In this document: positions 40,426 to 51,182 of the stretch, piece after piece
Position numbering within the stretch: position 1 is the first letter of the stretch
Layout of the letters: every line of letters starts with the position of its first letter
Assembly: GCA_018336035.1 (NCBI GenBank)
Contig: JAGXRD010000003.1
Span: forward strand, 1 to 51,677
DNA: 51,677 nucleotides
Direction of reading: 5' to 3'
Origin: Alphaproteobacteria bacterium
GTDB taxonomy: Bacteria > Pseudomonadota > Alphaproteobacteria > Ferrovibrionales > Ferrovibrionaceae
Notes under the pieces: generated by a model
Databases searched by the model: none
Seen by the model: only the letters and a program-made list of their open reading frames with translations
What the model was told of the DNA's origin: nothing
Made by a program: the position numbers and the translations under genes

Positions 40426-42204
40426 TTGTACCAGGCCAACGAGATTCTCTTTATTGCCTCCTTGTTGGTCCTGGTAAGCATTTTTGCCGGGTCGGCCTCA
40501 AGCCGCTTTGGCGTGCCCTTCCTGCTGGTCTTCTTAGGCCTTGGCCTGCTGGCCGGCGAGGGCGGTCCCGGCGGCATCGTCTTCAACGACTATCAGCTCA
40601 CTTACGCGGTCGGCTCGGCGGCGCTCGGCATCATCCTGTTCGATGGCGGTCTGCGCACGCATTTCAGCACCGTGCGGCTGGTCGTGGGTCCGGCTTTCGT
40701 GCTGGCGACCGTCGGTGTGGTGGCGACGGCGGGGCTGGTTGGCGTGGCAGCCCATTACGCGCTCGGCCTCGGCCTGATGGAATCCTTCCTGGTCGGCGCC
40801 ATTGTCGGCTCCACTGATGCGGCAGCGGTGTTCTTCCTGCTCAACATGAAGGGTCTGGCGCTGCAGAAGCGCGTCAGCGGCACGCTGGAGGTCGAGTCCG
40901 GCATCAACGATCCAATGGCGATCTTCCTCACCATGGTGGCGGTCGAACTGCTGCGGCATGGCCAGCCGCCGGACACGCTCCAGCTTGTAACGCAGTTCGT
41001 CGTCGAAATGGTCGGCGGCCTGGTGGTCGGCGTCGCTGGCGGCTTCCTGCTGGTGGCGCTGTTCAACCGCGTGCCGGTTGCTGGCGGCCTGTATCCGATT
41101 GTGGCCATGGCCGCAGCACTGCTGATCTTCTCCGGCGCCTATTTCCTGCATGCCTCAGGCTATGTCGCCGTTTATGTCGCCGGCCTGGTGCTGGGCAACC
41201 GGCGCCATCGCGGCGCGCAGGTGATCCTGCGCTTCTATGACGGACTGAGCTGGCTCAGCCAGATTGTCATGTTCCTGCTGCTCGGCCTGCTGATGACGCC
41301 GGACCAGATGAAGCCCTATCTGGCCGGCAGCGGCCTTGTGGCCGGTGTTCTGATCCTGCTGGCGCGTCCTGTGGCCGTGCTGCTCTGCCTGCTGCCATTC
41401 CGTTATACCCTGCGCGAGATTGGCTTCATTTCCTGGATCGGATTGCGTGGCGCGGTGCCGATTTTCCTCGCCACCATCCCGGTGCTGGCCAAACTGCCCA
41501 ATTCGGAAATCTATGTTTCCGCCGCCTTCGTCTGTGTGCTGGCTTCGCTGACCCTGCAGGGCTGGACGATTGCGCCGGTGGCGCGCTTCTTTGGCCTCGA
41601 ACTGCCGCCCAAGCCCGAAGCCGTCAGCCGTACCGATCTCGATCTGGGCTCGACCGCGGATCGCGATGTCGCCAGCTACCGCGTCGAACCGGATGCGCCG
41701 GCGCTGGGCTATCGCTTCAATGAAATCCCGCTGCCGCGTCGTTCGCGCATCATCACGGTGATCCGCGACGGCACGGTGATGGACCGCACCAGGCTGGAGC
41801 ATCTGGAGTCCGGCGACTATATCCTGGTGCTGGCGCCGGCCGAGCAGTTCTTCTCGCTCGACCGTCTGTTCACCTCACGCGAAAATGGCCGGCGCCGCAG
41901 GAAGCGCGATCGCGGCGAGGAAGTATTCGGTGAATTCGCGCTGGCTGGCGATACGCTGCTGGGCGAAGTGGCATTGCTCTACGGTATCCCGGTTGAGGAG
42001 AAGGATCGCGCCGAGCCGGTCGGGGCCTATATGCGGCGGCGACTGCGCCATCGCGTCGTTGTCGGTGACCGCGTGCGCTGGGGGCCGGTGGAACTGGTGG
42101 CGCGCGAGATCCGCAACGACCGCGTCACCTCCGTCGGCATCGAACTCGAACCCGAGGAGCATCCGATCTGGCGCGGTTTCCGCCGTGCCTTCGGCTTCGA
42201 CTGA
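40426..42204 (+). CDS. Potassium/proton antiporter, CvrA/NhaP2 type
   Basis: A 592-residue antiporter. The membrane part (to about residue 395) has 12-13 helices with VGAIVGSTDAAAVFFLLN, SGINDPMAIFLTM and FISWIGLRGAVPIFLA, the CPA1 ion-path motifs. Then comes a TrkA-C-like domain (about 415-485, LPRRSRIITVIRDG, LESGDYILVLAP) and a CorC/HlyC-like end domain (about 500-590), the architecture of NhaP2/CvrA that exports K+ under osmotic or pH stress. Start TTG at 40426, with GAGG 11 bases upstream. Not a leucine-pathway enzyme; it sits inside that region. Confidence 0.93.
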   Translation: MYQANEILFIASLLVLVSIFAGSASSRFGVPFLLVFLGLGLLAGEGGPGGIVFNDYQLTYAVGSAALGIILFDGGLRTHFSTVRLVVGPAFVLATVGVVATAGLVGVAAHYALGLGLMESFLVGAIVGSTDAAAVFFLLNMKGLALQKRVSGTLEVESGINDPMAIFLTMVAVELLRHGQPPDTLQLVTQFVVEMVGGLVVGVAGGFLLVALFNRVPVAGGLYPIVAMAAALLIFSGAYFLHASGYVAVYVAGLVLGNRRHRGAQVILRFYDGLSWLSQIVMFLLLGLLMTPDQMKPYLAGSGLVAGVLILLARPVAVLLCLLPFRYTLREIGFISWIGLRGAVPIFLATIPVLAKLPNSEIYVSAAFVCVLASLTLQGWTIAPVARFFGLELPPKPEAVSRTDLDLGSTADRDVASYRVEPDAPALGYRFNEIPLPRRSRIITVIRDGTVMDRTRLEHLESGDYILVLAPAEQFFSLDRLFTSRENGRRRRKRDRGEEVFGEFALAGDTLLGEVALLYGIPVEEKDRAEPVGAYMRRRLRHRVVVGDRVRWGPVELVAREIRNDRVTSVGIELEPEEHPIWRGFRRAFGFD

Positions 42205-42226
42205 AAAAAAAGACAAGAGGAAACGC

Positions 42227-42832
42227 ATGGCTGCCCCGCTGGAATTCTATTTCGATTTCGGTTCGCCTTACGGCTATATCGGCGCCCAGCGCATCGAGGC
42301 GCTGGCCCAGAAGCATGGCCGCAGTGTCGACTGGCGGCCGATGCTGCTGGGTGCGGTGTTCAAGTCGGAAGGTACCCAGCCGCTGGTGCAGTATCCGATG
42401 AAGGGCAAATACTCGACGCACGACTTCAACCGCAGTGCCCGCGAGCATGGCATTGCGTTCAGGATGCCGTCGAAGTTTCCGCTCGCCACCATTGGCGCCT
42501 GCCGCGGCACCTACTGGCTGAAAGCGACAGATCCCGACAGGGCCGTGCCTTTCATCAAGGCGGTCTATGCGGCTTACTTTGTCGAGGATCGCGATATTTC
42601 GTCGGCTGAGGTGCTGGCCGAGATCGCGGCCTCCCTGGGCGTCGATGCCAAGGCCTTCCTGGCCGGGCTCGAGCAGCCCGAGATCAAGGCGAAGCTGCGC
42701 GAGGTCACCGAAGATGCGATCCAGCAGCGCGGCGTGTTCGGGTCGCCCTTCACCTTCGTCGATGGCGAGCCCTTCTGGGGCGCCGACCGCCTCGACCAGA
42801 TCGACCGCTGGCTGTCACGCGGCGGCTGGTAA
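42227..42832 (+). CDS. HCCA isomerase/DsbA-like protein 1
   Basis: A 201-residue kappa-GST/DsbA-fold protein of the 2-hydroxychromene-2-carboxylate isomerase family: EFYFDFGSPYGYIGAQRIE (Ser and Pro of the GSH-binding loop), HGRSVDWRPMLLGAVFK, and FGSPFTFVDGEPFWGADRLDQ. Start at ATG 42227 with AAGAGGAAACGC before it. No CxxC motif, so not a disulfide oxidase. True HCCA isomerases act in naphthalene breakdown; most relatives act on unknown GSH-linked substrates. Immediately followed by a paralog. Confidence 0.9.
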   Translation: MAAPLEFYFDFGSPYGYIGAQRIEALAQKHGRSVDWRPMLLGAVFKSEGTQPLVQYPMKGKYSTHDFNRSAREHGIAFRMPSKFPLATIGACRGTYWLKATDPDRAVPFIKAVYAAYFVEDRDISSAEVLAEIAASLGVDAKAFLAGLEQPEIKAKLREVTEDAIQQRGVFGSPFTFVDGEPFWGADRLDQIDRWLSRGGW

Positions 42833-42866
42833 CTGAAATCTAAAACATAAAAAAGGGAGACGCGCC

Positions 42867-43466
42867 GTGGCCAAGCAGATCATCTTCTATTGGGACTTCA
42901 CCTCGCCTTATGCCTATATCGGCGCCAACACGATCGAGGCCGTAGCGCGCAAGCACAATCGCAGCGTCGACTGGCGGCCAGTTTCAATCGGCCATCTGTG
43001 GAAGGCGATCCCGGATCGCACGCCATTTCCGAAAGTGAAGATGGACTACATGGAGCATGACTGGACGCGCTCGGCCAAGCTCGCCGGCCTGCCCATCGTC
43101 ACCACGCCCAATCCGTTTCCGACCGATGCCAAGCTGCCGCGCCTGCTGTTCTATCGGCTGAAGGAGCAGAATCCGACCAAGGCGGTGACCTTCGCCAAGG
43201 CAGCCTTCAGGCAATACTGGGGCGAGGGCAAGGATATCGCCGCACCTGAGCATCTCAAGGCTGTGGTGCATGTGGCCGGCGTGCCCGAAGCCGAGATCGC
43301 CAAGGCTGCCGAAGATGCTTCCGCGCGACAGGCCGTGATCGATTCCACCGCCGAGGCGATAGACGCCAAGGCCTTCGGCACGCCGACCTTCATCGTTGAC
43401 GATGAGATGTTCTGGGGCTCGGACCGCATTGACCATATCGACCGCTGGCTGGCGCAGAAGAAGTAG
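42867..43466 (+). CDS. HCCA isomerase/DsbA-like protein 2
   Basis: A 199-residue paralog of the previous gene: FYWDFTSPYAYIGANTIEAVAR, NRSVDWRPVSIGHLWK, FGTPTFIVDDEMFWGSDRID. GTG start with AAGGGAG upstream. The two proteins share only part of their sequence, so the duplication is old. The thiol-binding Ser and Pro are kept in both. The stop is directly followed by the ATG of the EamA exporter gene. Confidence 0.9.
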   Translation: MAKQIIFYWDFTSPYAYIGANTIEAVARKHNRSVDWRPVSIGHLWKAIPDRTPFPKVKMDYMEHDWTRSAKLAGLPIVTTPNPFPTDAKLPRLLFYRLKEQNPTKAVTFAKAAFRQYWGEGKDIAAPEHLKAVVHVAGVPEAEIAKAAEDASARQAVIDSTAEAIDAKAFGTPTFIVDDEMFWGSDRIDHIDRWLAQKK

Positions 43467-44426
43467 ATGTCAGATAAACCCGCCGGCACTGCCCTGGCCG
43501 TTGCCGGGCTGGTCACCACCGCGCTGCTCTGGGGCATGATGATCCCGATGACGCATGCGCTGGCGACGCGGCATCTCGATCCGTTTTTCGTCTCGGCGGT
43601 GCGCTATCTGATTCCGGCGCCGCTGCTGCTGGTGCTCGCGCTGATCTATGACCGTAAATGGCCGTTCCGCGCCCCGATGCCCTGGGGCAAGGTGCTGCGG
43701 CTTGGTCTTGCAATGGCGCTGTTTTCGCTCTGCTTCACCATCGGCATCATGCTGTCGGAGCCAGTGCGCGCCGCCATCGTGATGAGCGCCAGTCCGCTGG
43801 TGGCGGCGCTGGTGTCGAAGGTCCTGGTGCGCTCACGGCTGGCACGCGGCTTCTGGCCGGCGGCCGTGGCGGCCATGATCGGTGCGGCACTGGTAGCGAT
43901 GGATGCCGTGAAGGCGCGGGCTGCTGCGCCAGGGGATATCCCATATCTGGGCGAGGGGCTGCTGGTCTGCGCCATGGGTTTGTGGAGCTGGTATTCGGTG
44001 CGGGCGCAGAGTTGGCTGGCGCCGCTCGGCTTCAGCCAGATGCGCATCACGCTGCTGAGTTCGCTGTCCGGCGGCCTGCTGATCTGCAGCCTGTTCGGCA
44101 TCCTTGCCGCTTTCCAGCCTGAACGCCTGCCGGTTGCATGGCCGGCGGCTTCGGCGATCGGCATGCTGCTCAGCATTGGCCTCGGCGGGGCAGGTGTCGC
44201 GATCCTGTTCTGGAATTATGGTGTCAGCCGCATCGGCGTGCCGGTTGCCACATTGTATTCCAGCATGGCGCCGGTTTTCGCGGTGACGGTCTCGGCGCTG
44301 TTCTTCGGTGCCAACATTACGCTGCAGCAGATCGCCGGCGGGATTCTCATCCTCGCCGGCATCCTGCGCATGCAGTGGATGCAGGTGCGGGCCGCGCGCG
44401 CCGCCGCCCGTCAGAAGATCGTGTAG
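43467..44426 (+). CDS. EamA family (DMT) exporter
   Basis: A 319-residue inner-membrane protein with ten predicted helices in two EamA repeats: LVTTALLWGMMIPMTHALAT opens repeat 1 and LVCAMGLWSWYSVRAQSWL opens repeat 2. The C-terminus is basic. The ATG follows the stop of the isomerase-like gene without a gap. It probably exports a small metabolite; substrate unknown. It overlaps the 3' end of the convergent SDR gene by 16 bases. Confidence 0.92.
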   Translation: MSDKPAGTALAVAGLVTTALLWGMMIPMTHALATRHLDPFFVSAVRYLIPAPLLLVLALIYDRKWPFRAPMPWGKVLRLGLAMALFSLCFTIGIMLSEPVRAAIVMSASPLVAALVSKVLVRSRLARGFWPAAVAAMIGAALVAMDAVKARAAAPGDIPYLGEGLLVCAMGLWSWYSVRAQSWLAPLGFSQMRITLLSSLSGGLLICSLFGILAAFQPERLPVAWPAASAIGMLLSIGLGGAGVAILFWNYGVSRIGVPVATLYSSMAPVFAVTVSALFFGANITLQQIAGGILILAGILRMQWMQVRAARAAARQKIV

Positions 44427-45196
44427 GCGCCGTCGATCACGAAGCTGTCGCCGGTGTGATACTGGCTGGTGTCGCTCATCAGATAGGTGGCGATGCCGGC
44501 AAAGTCTGAACCCTGGCCCCAGCGCCGCACCGGAATGCGCGGCAGCACATTGCCGCTGAATTTCGGATCGGCCACGCCGGCCGCCGTCATCTCGGTTTCG
44601 ATCCAGCCCGGCAGGATCGAATTCGCCGTCACGCCATAGCGCGCCATTTCCACCGCCAGCGCCCGGATTAACGACAGCATCGCGCCTTTGCTGGCGGCAT
44701 AGGACTGGGCGCGGGCCGCGCCATGCACGCCGGCCGTGCTGGCCATACCGACGAGACGCCCGCCGGCCTTGTCGCCATTCTGGCTGCGCTCGACCATATG
44801 GCGGGCGGCAGCGCGCAAGGTGAAGAAGGCGCCATCGAGATTGACCGACAGCACGCGACGCCATTCCTCGGTGCTGAGTTCATGGAAGACGGCGCGCGTC
44901 TGGCTGACGCCGGCATTGGCGAAGCAGCCATCAATGCGGCCCATCTGCTTCAGCGCCTCGGCCATGGCGGCCTCGACCTGTGCTTCGTCGGCGACATTCA
45001 CCTTCTGCACGAGAACCCTGTGGCCATAGGCGGCGAGTTTCTTTTCCGCAGCGGCGTTCTTGTCGGGGTTGCCGCCCCAGATCACCAGATCGCAGCCGGC
45101 CTGCGCCATCCCCTCGGCCATCCCCAAACCGATACCGCCATTACCGCCGGTGACAAGGGCAACCTTGCCGCTGAGATCGAAGCCTTTGCCGGCCAT
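44411..45196 (-). CDS. Short-chain dehydrogenase/reductase
   Basis: A 261-residue classical [13 protein letters not shown] (about 16-25), ANAG (about 96), catalytic Ser in MASTAGVHG and YAASK (YxxxK). It differs from the SDR at 11727 in substrate loops. Its minus-strand position interrupts the plus-strand leucine genes; the 160 bases to mccB hold both promoters. Substrate unknown. Confidence 0.92.
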   Translation of the reverse strand: MAGKGFDLSGKVALVTGGNGGIGLGMAEGMAQAGCDLVIWGGNPDKNAAAEKKLAAYGHRVLVQKVNVADEAQVEAAMAEALKQMGRIDGCFANAGVSQTRAVFHELSTEEWRRVLSVNLDGAFFTLRAAARHMVERSQNGDKAGGRLVGMASTAGVHGAARAQSYAASKGAMLSLIRALAVEMARYGVTANSILPGWIETEMTAAGVADPKFSGNVLPRIPVRRWGQGSDFAGIATYLMSDTSQYHTGDSFVIDGAYTIF

Positions 45197-45358
45197 GTTT
45201 CCTCCATAGTTTTTATCGATGGGATTGATAGATTGGGCGGTGAAATTAACAGGTTACGCTGTGTGCCGCATCCTTTTCCGCCGGGGCCCCTTGCGGGTAT
45301 CCGGGGTGGCTGGCATGGTCGTTTCCATCACCGTCCGAGAACGAGAATCAGAACGCCC

Positions 45359-46966
<1,608 letters not shown>

Positions 46967-46973
46967 GACAGAT

Positions 46974-47777
46974 ATGACCGATCAGATCGTACTGCTCGAT
47001 ATCGACGGCCGCGGCGTCGCCACTGTCACGCTGAACCGGCCGCAGATTCACAATGCCTTCAATGATGATGTGATCTCGACGCTGACCAAAATCTGGGACG
47101 ACCTTGCCGGCCGTTCGGATGTGCGCGTCGTGGTGCTGAAGGGGGCCGGCAAGAGCTTTTCCGCCGGCGGCGACCTCGACTGGATGCGCAAATCCGGTCA
47201 GGCGACGCCCGAGCAGAACCGCGCCAGCACCATGAATATGGCGCGCATGCTCAAGAAGCTGAACGACCTTCCCCAGGCGACGCTGGCACTCATCCATGGA
47301 AATTGCATGGCGGGCGGCACCGGGCTGGCCTCGGCCGCCGACATTGCGGTGGCGACCAAGTCGGCGCAATTCGGACTGACCGAAGTGCGGCTTGGTCTGA
47401 CGCCGGCGACGATTTCGCCTTACGTGGTCGCCGCCATGGGCGCGCGGCAGGCGCGGCGCTATTTCCTGACTGCCGAGCGCTTCACGGCGGACGATGCCTG
47501 TCGCATCGGCCTGATCCATGAAGTGGTCGCCGATGAAGGCGCGCTGGAGACCCGTGGTGTCGAGCTGGTGAGCATGCTGCTGCAGGGTGCGCCGGGCGCG
47601 ATCCGCGACAGCAAGGTGCTGGTCGAGCGTGTGGCGCGTGCCCGTGTGGACGAAGAGCTGATGCAGTTCACCGCGCAGAATATCGCCGAGCGGCGCGCCA
47701 GCCCGGAAGGGCAGGAGGGCCTCGCGGCCTTCTTCGACAAGCGCAAGCCCAACTGGGCCCAAGGTGAGAAGAAGTGA
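46974..47777 (+). CDS. Methylglutaconyl-CoA hydratase (enoyl-CoA hydratase family)
   Basis: A 267-residue crotonase-fold enzyme between the two carboxylase subunits, the position of LiuC, which hydrates 3-methylglutaconyl-CoA to HMG-CoA. AGKSFSAGGDLDWMRKS is the first oxyanion loop; GNCMAGGTGLASAADIAVA and the ATISPYVVAAMGARQARRYFL segment follow. The active-site Glu is in GLTEVRLGLTPATISP. Start at ATG 46974. The stop overlaps the mccA GTG by four bases. Confidence 0.94.
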   Translation: MTDQIVLLDIDGRGVATVTLNRPQIHNAFNDDVISTLTKIWDDLAGRSDVRVVVLKGAGKSFSAGGDLDWMRKSGQATPEQNRASTMNMARMLKKLNDLPQATLALIHGNCMAGGTGLASAADIAVATKSAQFGLTEVRLGLTPATISPYVVAAMGARQARRYFLTAERFTADDACRIGLIHEVVADEGALETRGVELVSMLLQGAPGAIRDSKVLVERVARARVDEELMQFTAQNIAERRASPEGQEGLAAFFDKRKPNWAQGEKK

Positions 47778-49810
47778 GAGGGCTGGGCAACGTGTTTCGC
47801 AAGATCCTGATTGCCAATCGTGGCGAGATCGCCTGCCGGGTCATACGCACCGCCAAAAGCATGGGCGTGGCCACCGTTGCGGTCTATTCCGATGCCGATG
47901 CCAACGCGCGCCATGTGGCGATGGCCGACGAGGCCGTGCATATCGGCGCGGCGCCGGTGCGCGAAAGCTACCTGCTGCCCGACCGCATCATCGACGCCGC
48001 GAAACGCACCGGCGCACAGGCGATCCATCCAGGCTACGGCTTCCTGTCGGAAAATGCCGGATTCGCCAGGGCCTGCAAGGACGCCGGACTGGTATTCATC
48101 GGCCCGCCGCCCTCGGCCATTGAAGCCATGGGCCTGAAAGGCGCCGCCAAGGCCCTGATGGAAAAGGCCAAGGTTCCGGTCGTGCCGGGCTATCACGGCG
48201 ACGACCAGACTCCCGAGCTGCTGGCGAAGGAAGCCGAGCGCATCGGCTATCCGGTGCTGATCAAGGCCGTGGCCGGCGGCGGCGGCAAAGGCATGCGCCG
48301 TGTCGACTCTGCGAAGGACTTTGCGACGGCCCTGGCTGGCGCGCAGCGCGAGGCCGCCAATGCCTTCGGCGACCAGAAGGTGCTGCTGGAAAAATATCTG
48401 ATCAAGCCGCGCCATATCGAAATCCAGGTCTTCGCCGACAGCCATGGCAATGCCGTGCATCTGTTCGAGCGCGACTGTTCGGTGCAGCGTCGCCATCAGA
48501 AGGTGCTGGAAGAAGCCCCGGCGCCCGGCATGCCGGCGGAGATGCGCAAGGCGATGGGCGATGCGGCCGTGGCCGCCGCCAAGGCGATCGGCTATGTCGG
48601 CGCCGGCACGGTGGAATTCATTGCCGATGTCTCGGATGGGCTCCGGCCCGACCGCTTCTATTTCATGGAAATGAATACGCGCCTGCAGGTGGAGCATCCG
48701 GTGACCGAGATGATCACCGGGCAGGATCTGGTGCGCTGGCAGTTGGACGTCGCCGCCGGTGGCAAGCTGCCGCTGATGCAGGACCAGCTGAAGATCACCG
48801 GCCATGCGGTCGAAGCGCGCATCTATGCCGAAGACCCGCAGAAGAATTTCCTGCCCTCGGTCGGCATGCTGCATCGCCTGCGCGCGCCCGCGGAAGATAC
48901 TCATGTGCGCGTCGATACCGGCGTACGCGAAGGCGACGCGGTCACGCCGTTCTACGATCCGATGATCGCCAAGCTGATCATCTGGGATGCCGACCGCACC
49001 TCGGCCCTGCGCCGCATGCGGCAGGCACTTGGTGAGTATCAGATCGCCGGCGTCACCACCAACACGACTTTCCTGATCGAACTTGTCAGTCACCATGCCT
49101 TTATCGGCGGCGATCTGGATACCGGATTCATCGAACGCTTCCGCGCCGATCTGCTGCCCTCGGTCGAGCCGGCCCCGATTCAGGTGCTGGCATTGGCCGC
49201 TTTGGCCGTGACGCTGGAGCGTCGCGCCTCGGTGACACAGGCCGCGGCAAAGAGCGGCGATCCGTGGTCGCCCTGGGCCGCCGTCGATGGTTGGCGCCTG
49301 AACGACCAGGGCTGGGACGAGCTGCTGATGCGCGAGCGCGACAGCGACATTCTCTGCCGCGTCGAATATCTCTCCGGCGGCGCTCTGCGCGTGCATGCCC
49401 GCGAGACTGAGGCCGTCGTGCAGGGCGTGATCGACAGCGAAGGCGGGCTGGATGCCGTGATCGATGGCCGCCGCCAGCGCGCCGGTATCGTGCGCCGCGA
49501 CGATGATCTGGTCGTGTTGCTGCCGGGTGAAACCCATCGTCTCACCATCATCGACCCGCGCGCGGCCGGTGACCTCGACGAAGCCGGCAGCGGGCAACTG
49601 AATGCACCGATGCCGGGCAAGATCGTGCAGGTGCTGGTGGAAGAGGGCGCCAGCGTCGAGAAGGGCCAGCCGCTGATGATCCTCGAAGCCATGAAGATGG
49701 AACACACCATCTCGGCGCCCGGCAAGGGCAAGGTCGCCAAGGTGAATTTCAAGGCTGGCGAGCAGGTGCCGGAAGGCGCGTCGCTGCTGCAGATCGAAGC
49801 GGAGGAGTGA
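47774..49810 (+). CDS. mccA: 3-methylcrotonyl-CoA carboxylase, alpha (biotin) subunit
   Basis: A 678-residue biotin carboxylase with carrier. KILIANRGEIACRVIRTA opens the BC domain, AGGGGKGMR (about 167-175) binds ATP, EMNTRLQVEHPVTEMITG closes it; the BCCP end holds EAMKMEH with biotinyl Lys641. The GTG overlaps the hydratase stop (GTGA); a second GTG at 47792, giving VFRKILIANRGE, is an alternative start with GAGAGG upstream. It carboxylates 3-methylcrotonyl-CoA together with MccB. Confidence 0.96.
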   Translation: MRGLGNVFRKILIANRGEIACRVIRTAKSMGVATVAVYSDADANARHVAMADEAVHIGAAPVRESYLLPDRIIDAAKRTGAQAIHPGYGFLSENAGFARACKDAGLVFIGPPPSAIEAMGLKGAAKALMEKAKVPVVPGYHGDDQTPELLAKEAERIGYPVLIKAVAGGGGKGMRRVDSAKDFATALAGAQREAANAFGDQKVLLEKYLIKPRHIEIQVFADSHGNAVHLFERDCSVQRRHQKVLEEAPAPGMPAEMRKAMGDAAVAAAKAIGYVGAGTVEFIADVSDGLRPDRFYFMEMNTRLQVEHPVTEMITGQDLVRWQLDVAAGGKLPLMQDQLKITGHAVEARIYAEDPQKNFLPSVGMLHRLRAPAEDTHVRVDTGVREGDAVTPFYDPMIAKLIIWDADRTSALRRMRQALGEYQIAGVTTNTTFLIELVSHHAFIGGDLDTGFIERFRADLLPSVEPAPIQVLALAALAVTLERRASVTQAAAKSGDPWSPWAAVDGWRLNDQGWDELLMRERDSDILCRVEYLSGGALRVHARETEAVVQGVIDSEGGLDAVIDGRRQRAGIVRRDDDLVVLLPGETHRLTIIDPRAAGDLDEAGSGQLNAPMPGKIVQVLVEEGASVEKGQPLMILEAMKMEHTISAPGKGKVAKVNFKAGEQVPEGASLLQIEAEE

Positions 49811-49812
49811 GT

Positions 49813-50718
49813 ATGGCGTTGCCGGACAAGATTACGTTGTGGGAGGCTGGTCCGCGCGACGGGTTGCAGAATGAACCGGGCGTCGTGCCGACCGAGGTGA
49901 AGGTCGAACTGATCGACCGTCTGGTCGATTGCGGCATCACGCATATCGAGGCGACCAGTTTCGTGTCGCCGAAATGGGTGCCGCAGATGGGCGATCATGA
50001 AGCGGTGATGGCGCAGATGAAGCGCCGGCCGGGCGTGATTTATCAGGTGCTGACGCCGAACATGAAGGGCTACGAGGGCGCGCGTGCCGCCGGCGCCGAA
50101 GCCATCGGCGTGTTTGCTGCCGCGAGCGAGAGCTTTTCCAGGAAGAACATCAACTGCAGCATCGAAGAGAGCATCGAGCGTTTCCGTCCGGTGGTGGAAG
50201 CCGCTCGGCGCGACGGCGTGAAGGTGCGCGGCTTCGTCTCGGTCGTGGTCGGCTGTCCCTTCGAGGGCGATATCGCGCCGGAGCAGACCGCGAAAGTCAC
50301 CAAGCAGCTTTACGATCTCGGTTGCGACGATATCGGTCTCGGCGACACCATCGGCGTCGGCACGCCGACGAAAGTAAAGCGCATGATCGAAGCCTGCGCC
50401 AAAATGGTACCGCTGGACAAGCTCGGCGGTCATTTCCACGATACCTACGGTCAGGCGCTGGCCAATACGCTGGCCGCGCTGGAATGCGGCATCGCGCGGC
50501 ATGACGCCTCGGTGGCCGGCCTCGGCGGCTGCCCCTATGCGCCGGGCGCCACCGGCAATGTCGCCACCGAGGATGTGGTCTACATGCTGGACGGCATGGG
50601 CATCGAAACCGGCATCGACCTGAAGAAGCTGGTGCAGACCGCCTGGTGGATTTCCGACCGGCTTGGCCGCCCACCGGCCTCGCGCGTCGCCCGCGCGCTC
50701 AAGTCGAAATGCATGTGA
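49813..50718 (+). CDS. mvaB: Hydroxymethylglutaryl-CoA lyase
   Basis: A 301-residue HMG-CoA lyase that splits HMG-CoA to acetoacetate and acetyl-CoA, the last step of leucine breakdown. TLWEAGPRDGLQNEPG (catalytic Arg-Asp), EATSFVSPKWVPQM, GGHFHDTYGQALAN (metal His-x-His) and the flexible loop GLGGCPYAPGATGN with its Cys are all present. ATG 49813 is preferred (GGAGG 7 bases upstream). It closes the pathway genes in this window. Confidence 0.96.
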   Translation: MALPDKITLWEAGPRDGLQNEPGVVPTEVKVELIDRLVDCGITHIEATSFVSPKWVPQMGDHEAVMAQMKRRPGVIYQVLTPNMKGYEGARAAGAEAIGVFAAASESFSRKNINCSIEESIERFRPVVEAARRDGVKVRGFVSVVVGCPFEGDIAPEQTAKVTKQLYDLGCDDIGLGDTIGVGTPTKVKRMIEACAKMVPLDKLGGHFHDTYGQALANTLAALECGIARHDASVAGLGGCPYAPGATGNVATEDVVYMLDGMGIETGIDLKKLVQTAWWISDRLGRPPASRVARALKSKCM

Positions 50719-50725
50719 GCCTGCC

Positions 50726-51145
50726 GTGCCCGTCCATCTGCTGAAGATCGCGGTCGGCATCGACAGCATCGAACATTTCCAGGAGCGCATGAAGGCCCGC
50801 CGCAAGGCCGGCAAGACCTTCACGCATTACACCCGTCACATGCCCAAGCGGGCGGAGGAAGTGCTGGACGGCGGCTCGCTCTACTGGATCGTCAAAGGGC
50901 ATATCGCGGTGCGCTGCCCTATCGTGGGTCTGGAAGAATCCGTGTTGGAGAATAAAGGTCCGCATTGCGGCATCGTGATGAAGACGCAGCTGATCCCGGT
51001 GCTGCCGCTGCCGCGCCGGCCGCATCAGGGCTGGCGCTATCTCGAAGCCGAGGATGCGCCGCCCGATGTCGCGACGGCCGGGAAGGGCACCGACAAGCTG
51101 CCGCCGAAGCTGCTGGCCGAGTTGCGCGACCTTGGCCTGCTGTAA
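50726..51145 (+). CDS. DUF1489 family protein
   Basis: A 139-residue soluble protein from GTG 50726: VHLLKIAVGIDSIEHFQERM, THYTRHMPKRAEEVLDGGSLYWIVKGHIAVRCPIVGLE, then the basic PLPRRPHQGWRYLEAEDAPPD end. This is the DUF1489 pattern, nearly restricted to Alphaproteobacteria. Function unknown. Seven bases after the HMG-CoA lyase stop, so co-transcription is possible but the family is found in many other contexts. Confidence 0.9.
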   Translation: MPVHLLKIAVGIDSIEHFQERMKARRKAGKTFTHYTRHMPKRAEEVLDGGSLYWIVKGHIAVRCPIVGLEESVLENKGPHCGIVMKTQLIPVLPLPRRPHQGWRYLEAEDAPPDVATAGKGTDKLPPKLLAELRDLGLL

Positions 51146-51182
51146 TACCTAGAACATCTCTTTCATCATCGGGTGATTCGGC

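Noticed and set aside
47459-49705. Very long open frame on the minus strand opposite mccA
   Set aside because: It is a shadow of the high-GC third-position pattern in mccA; its translation is His/Arg/Gly-rich with no recognisable domain, and mccA is beyond doubt.
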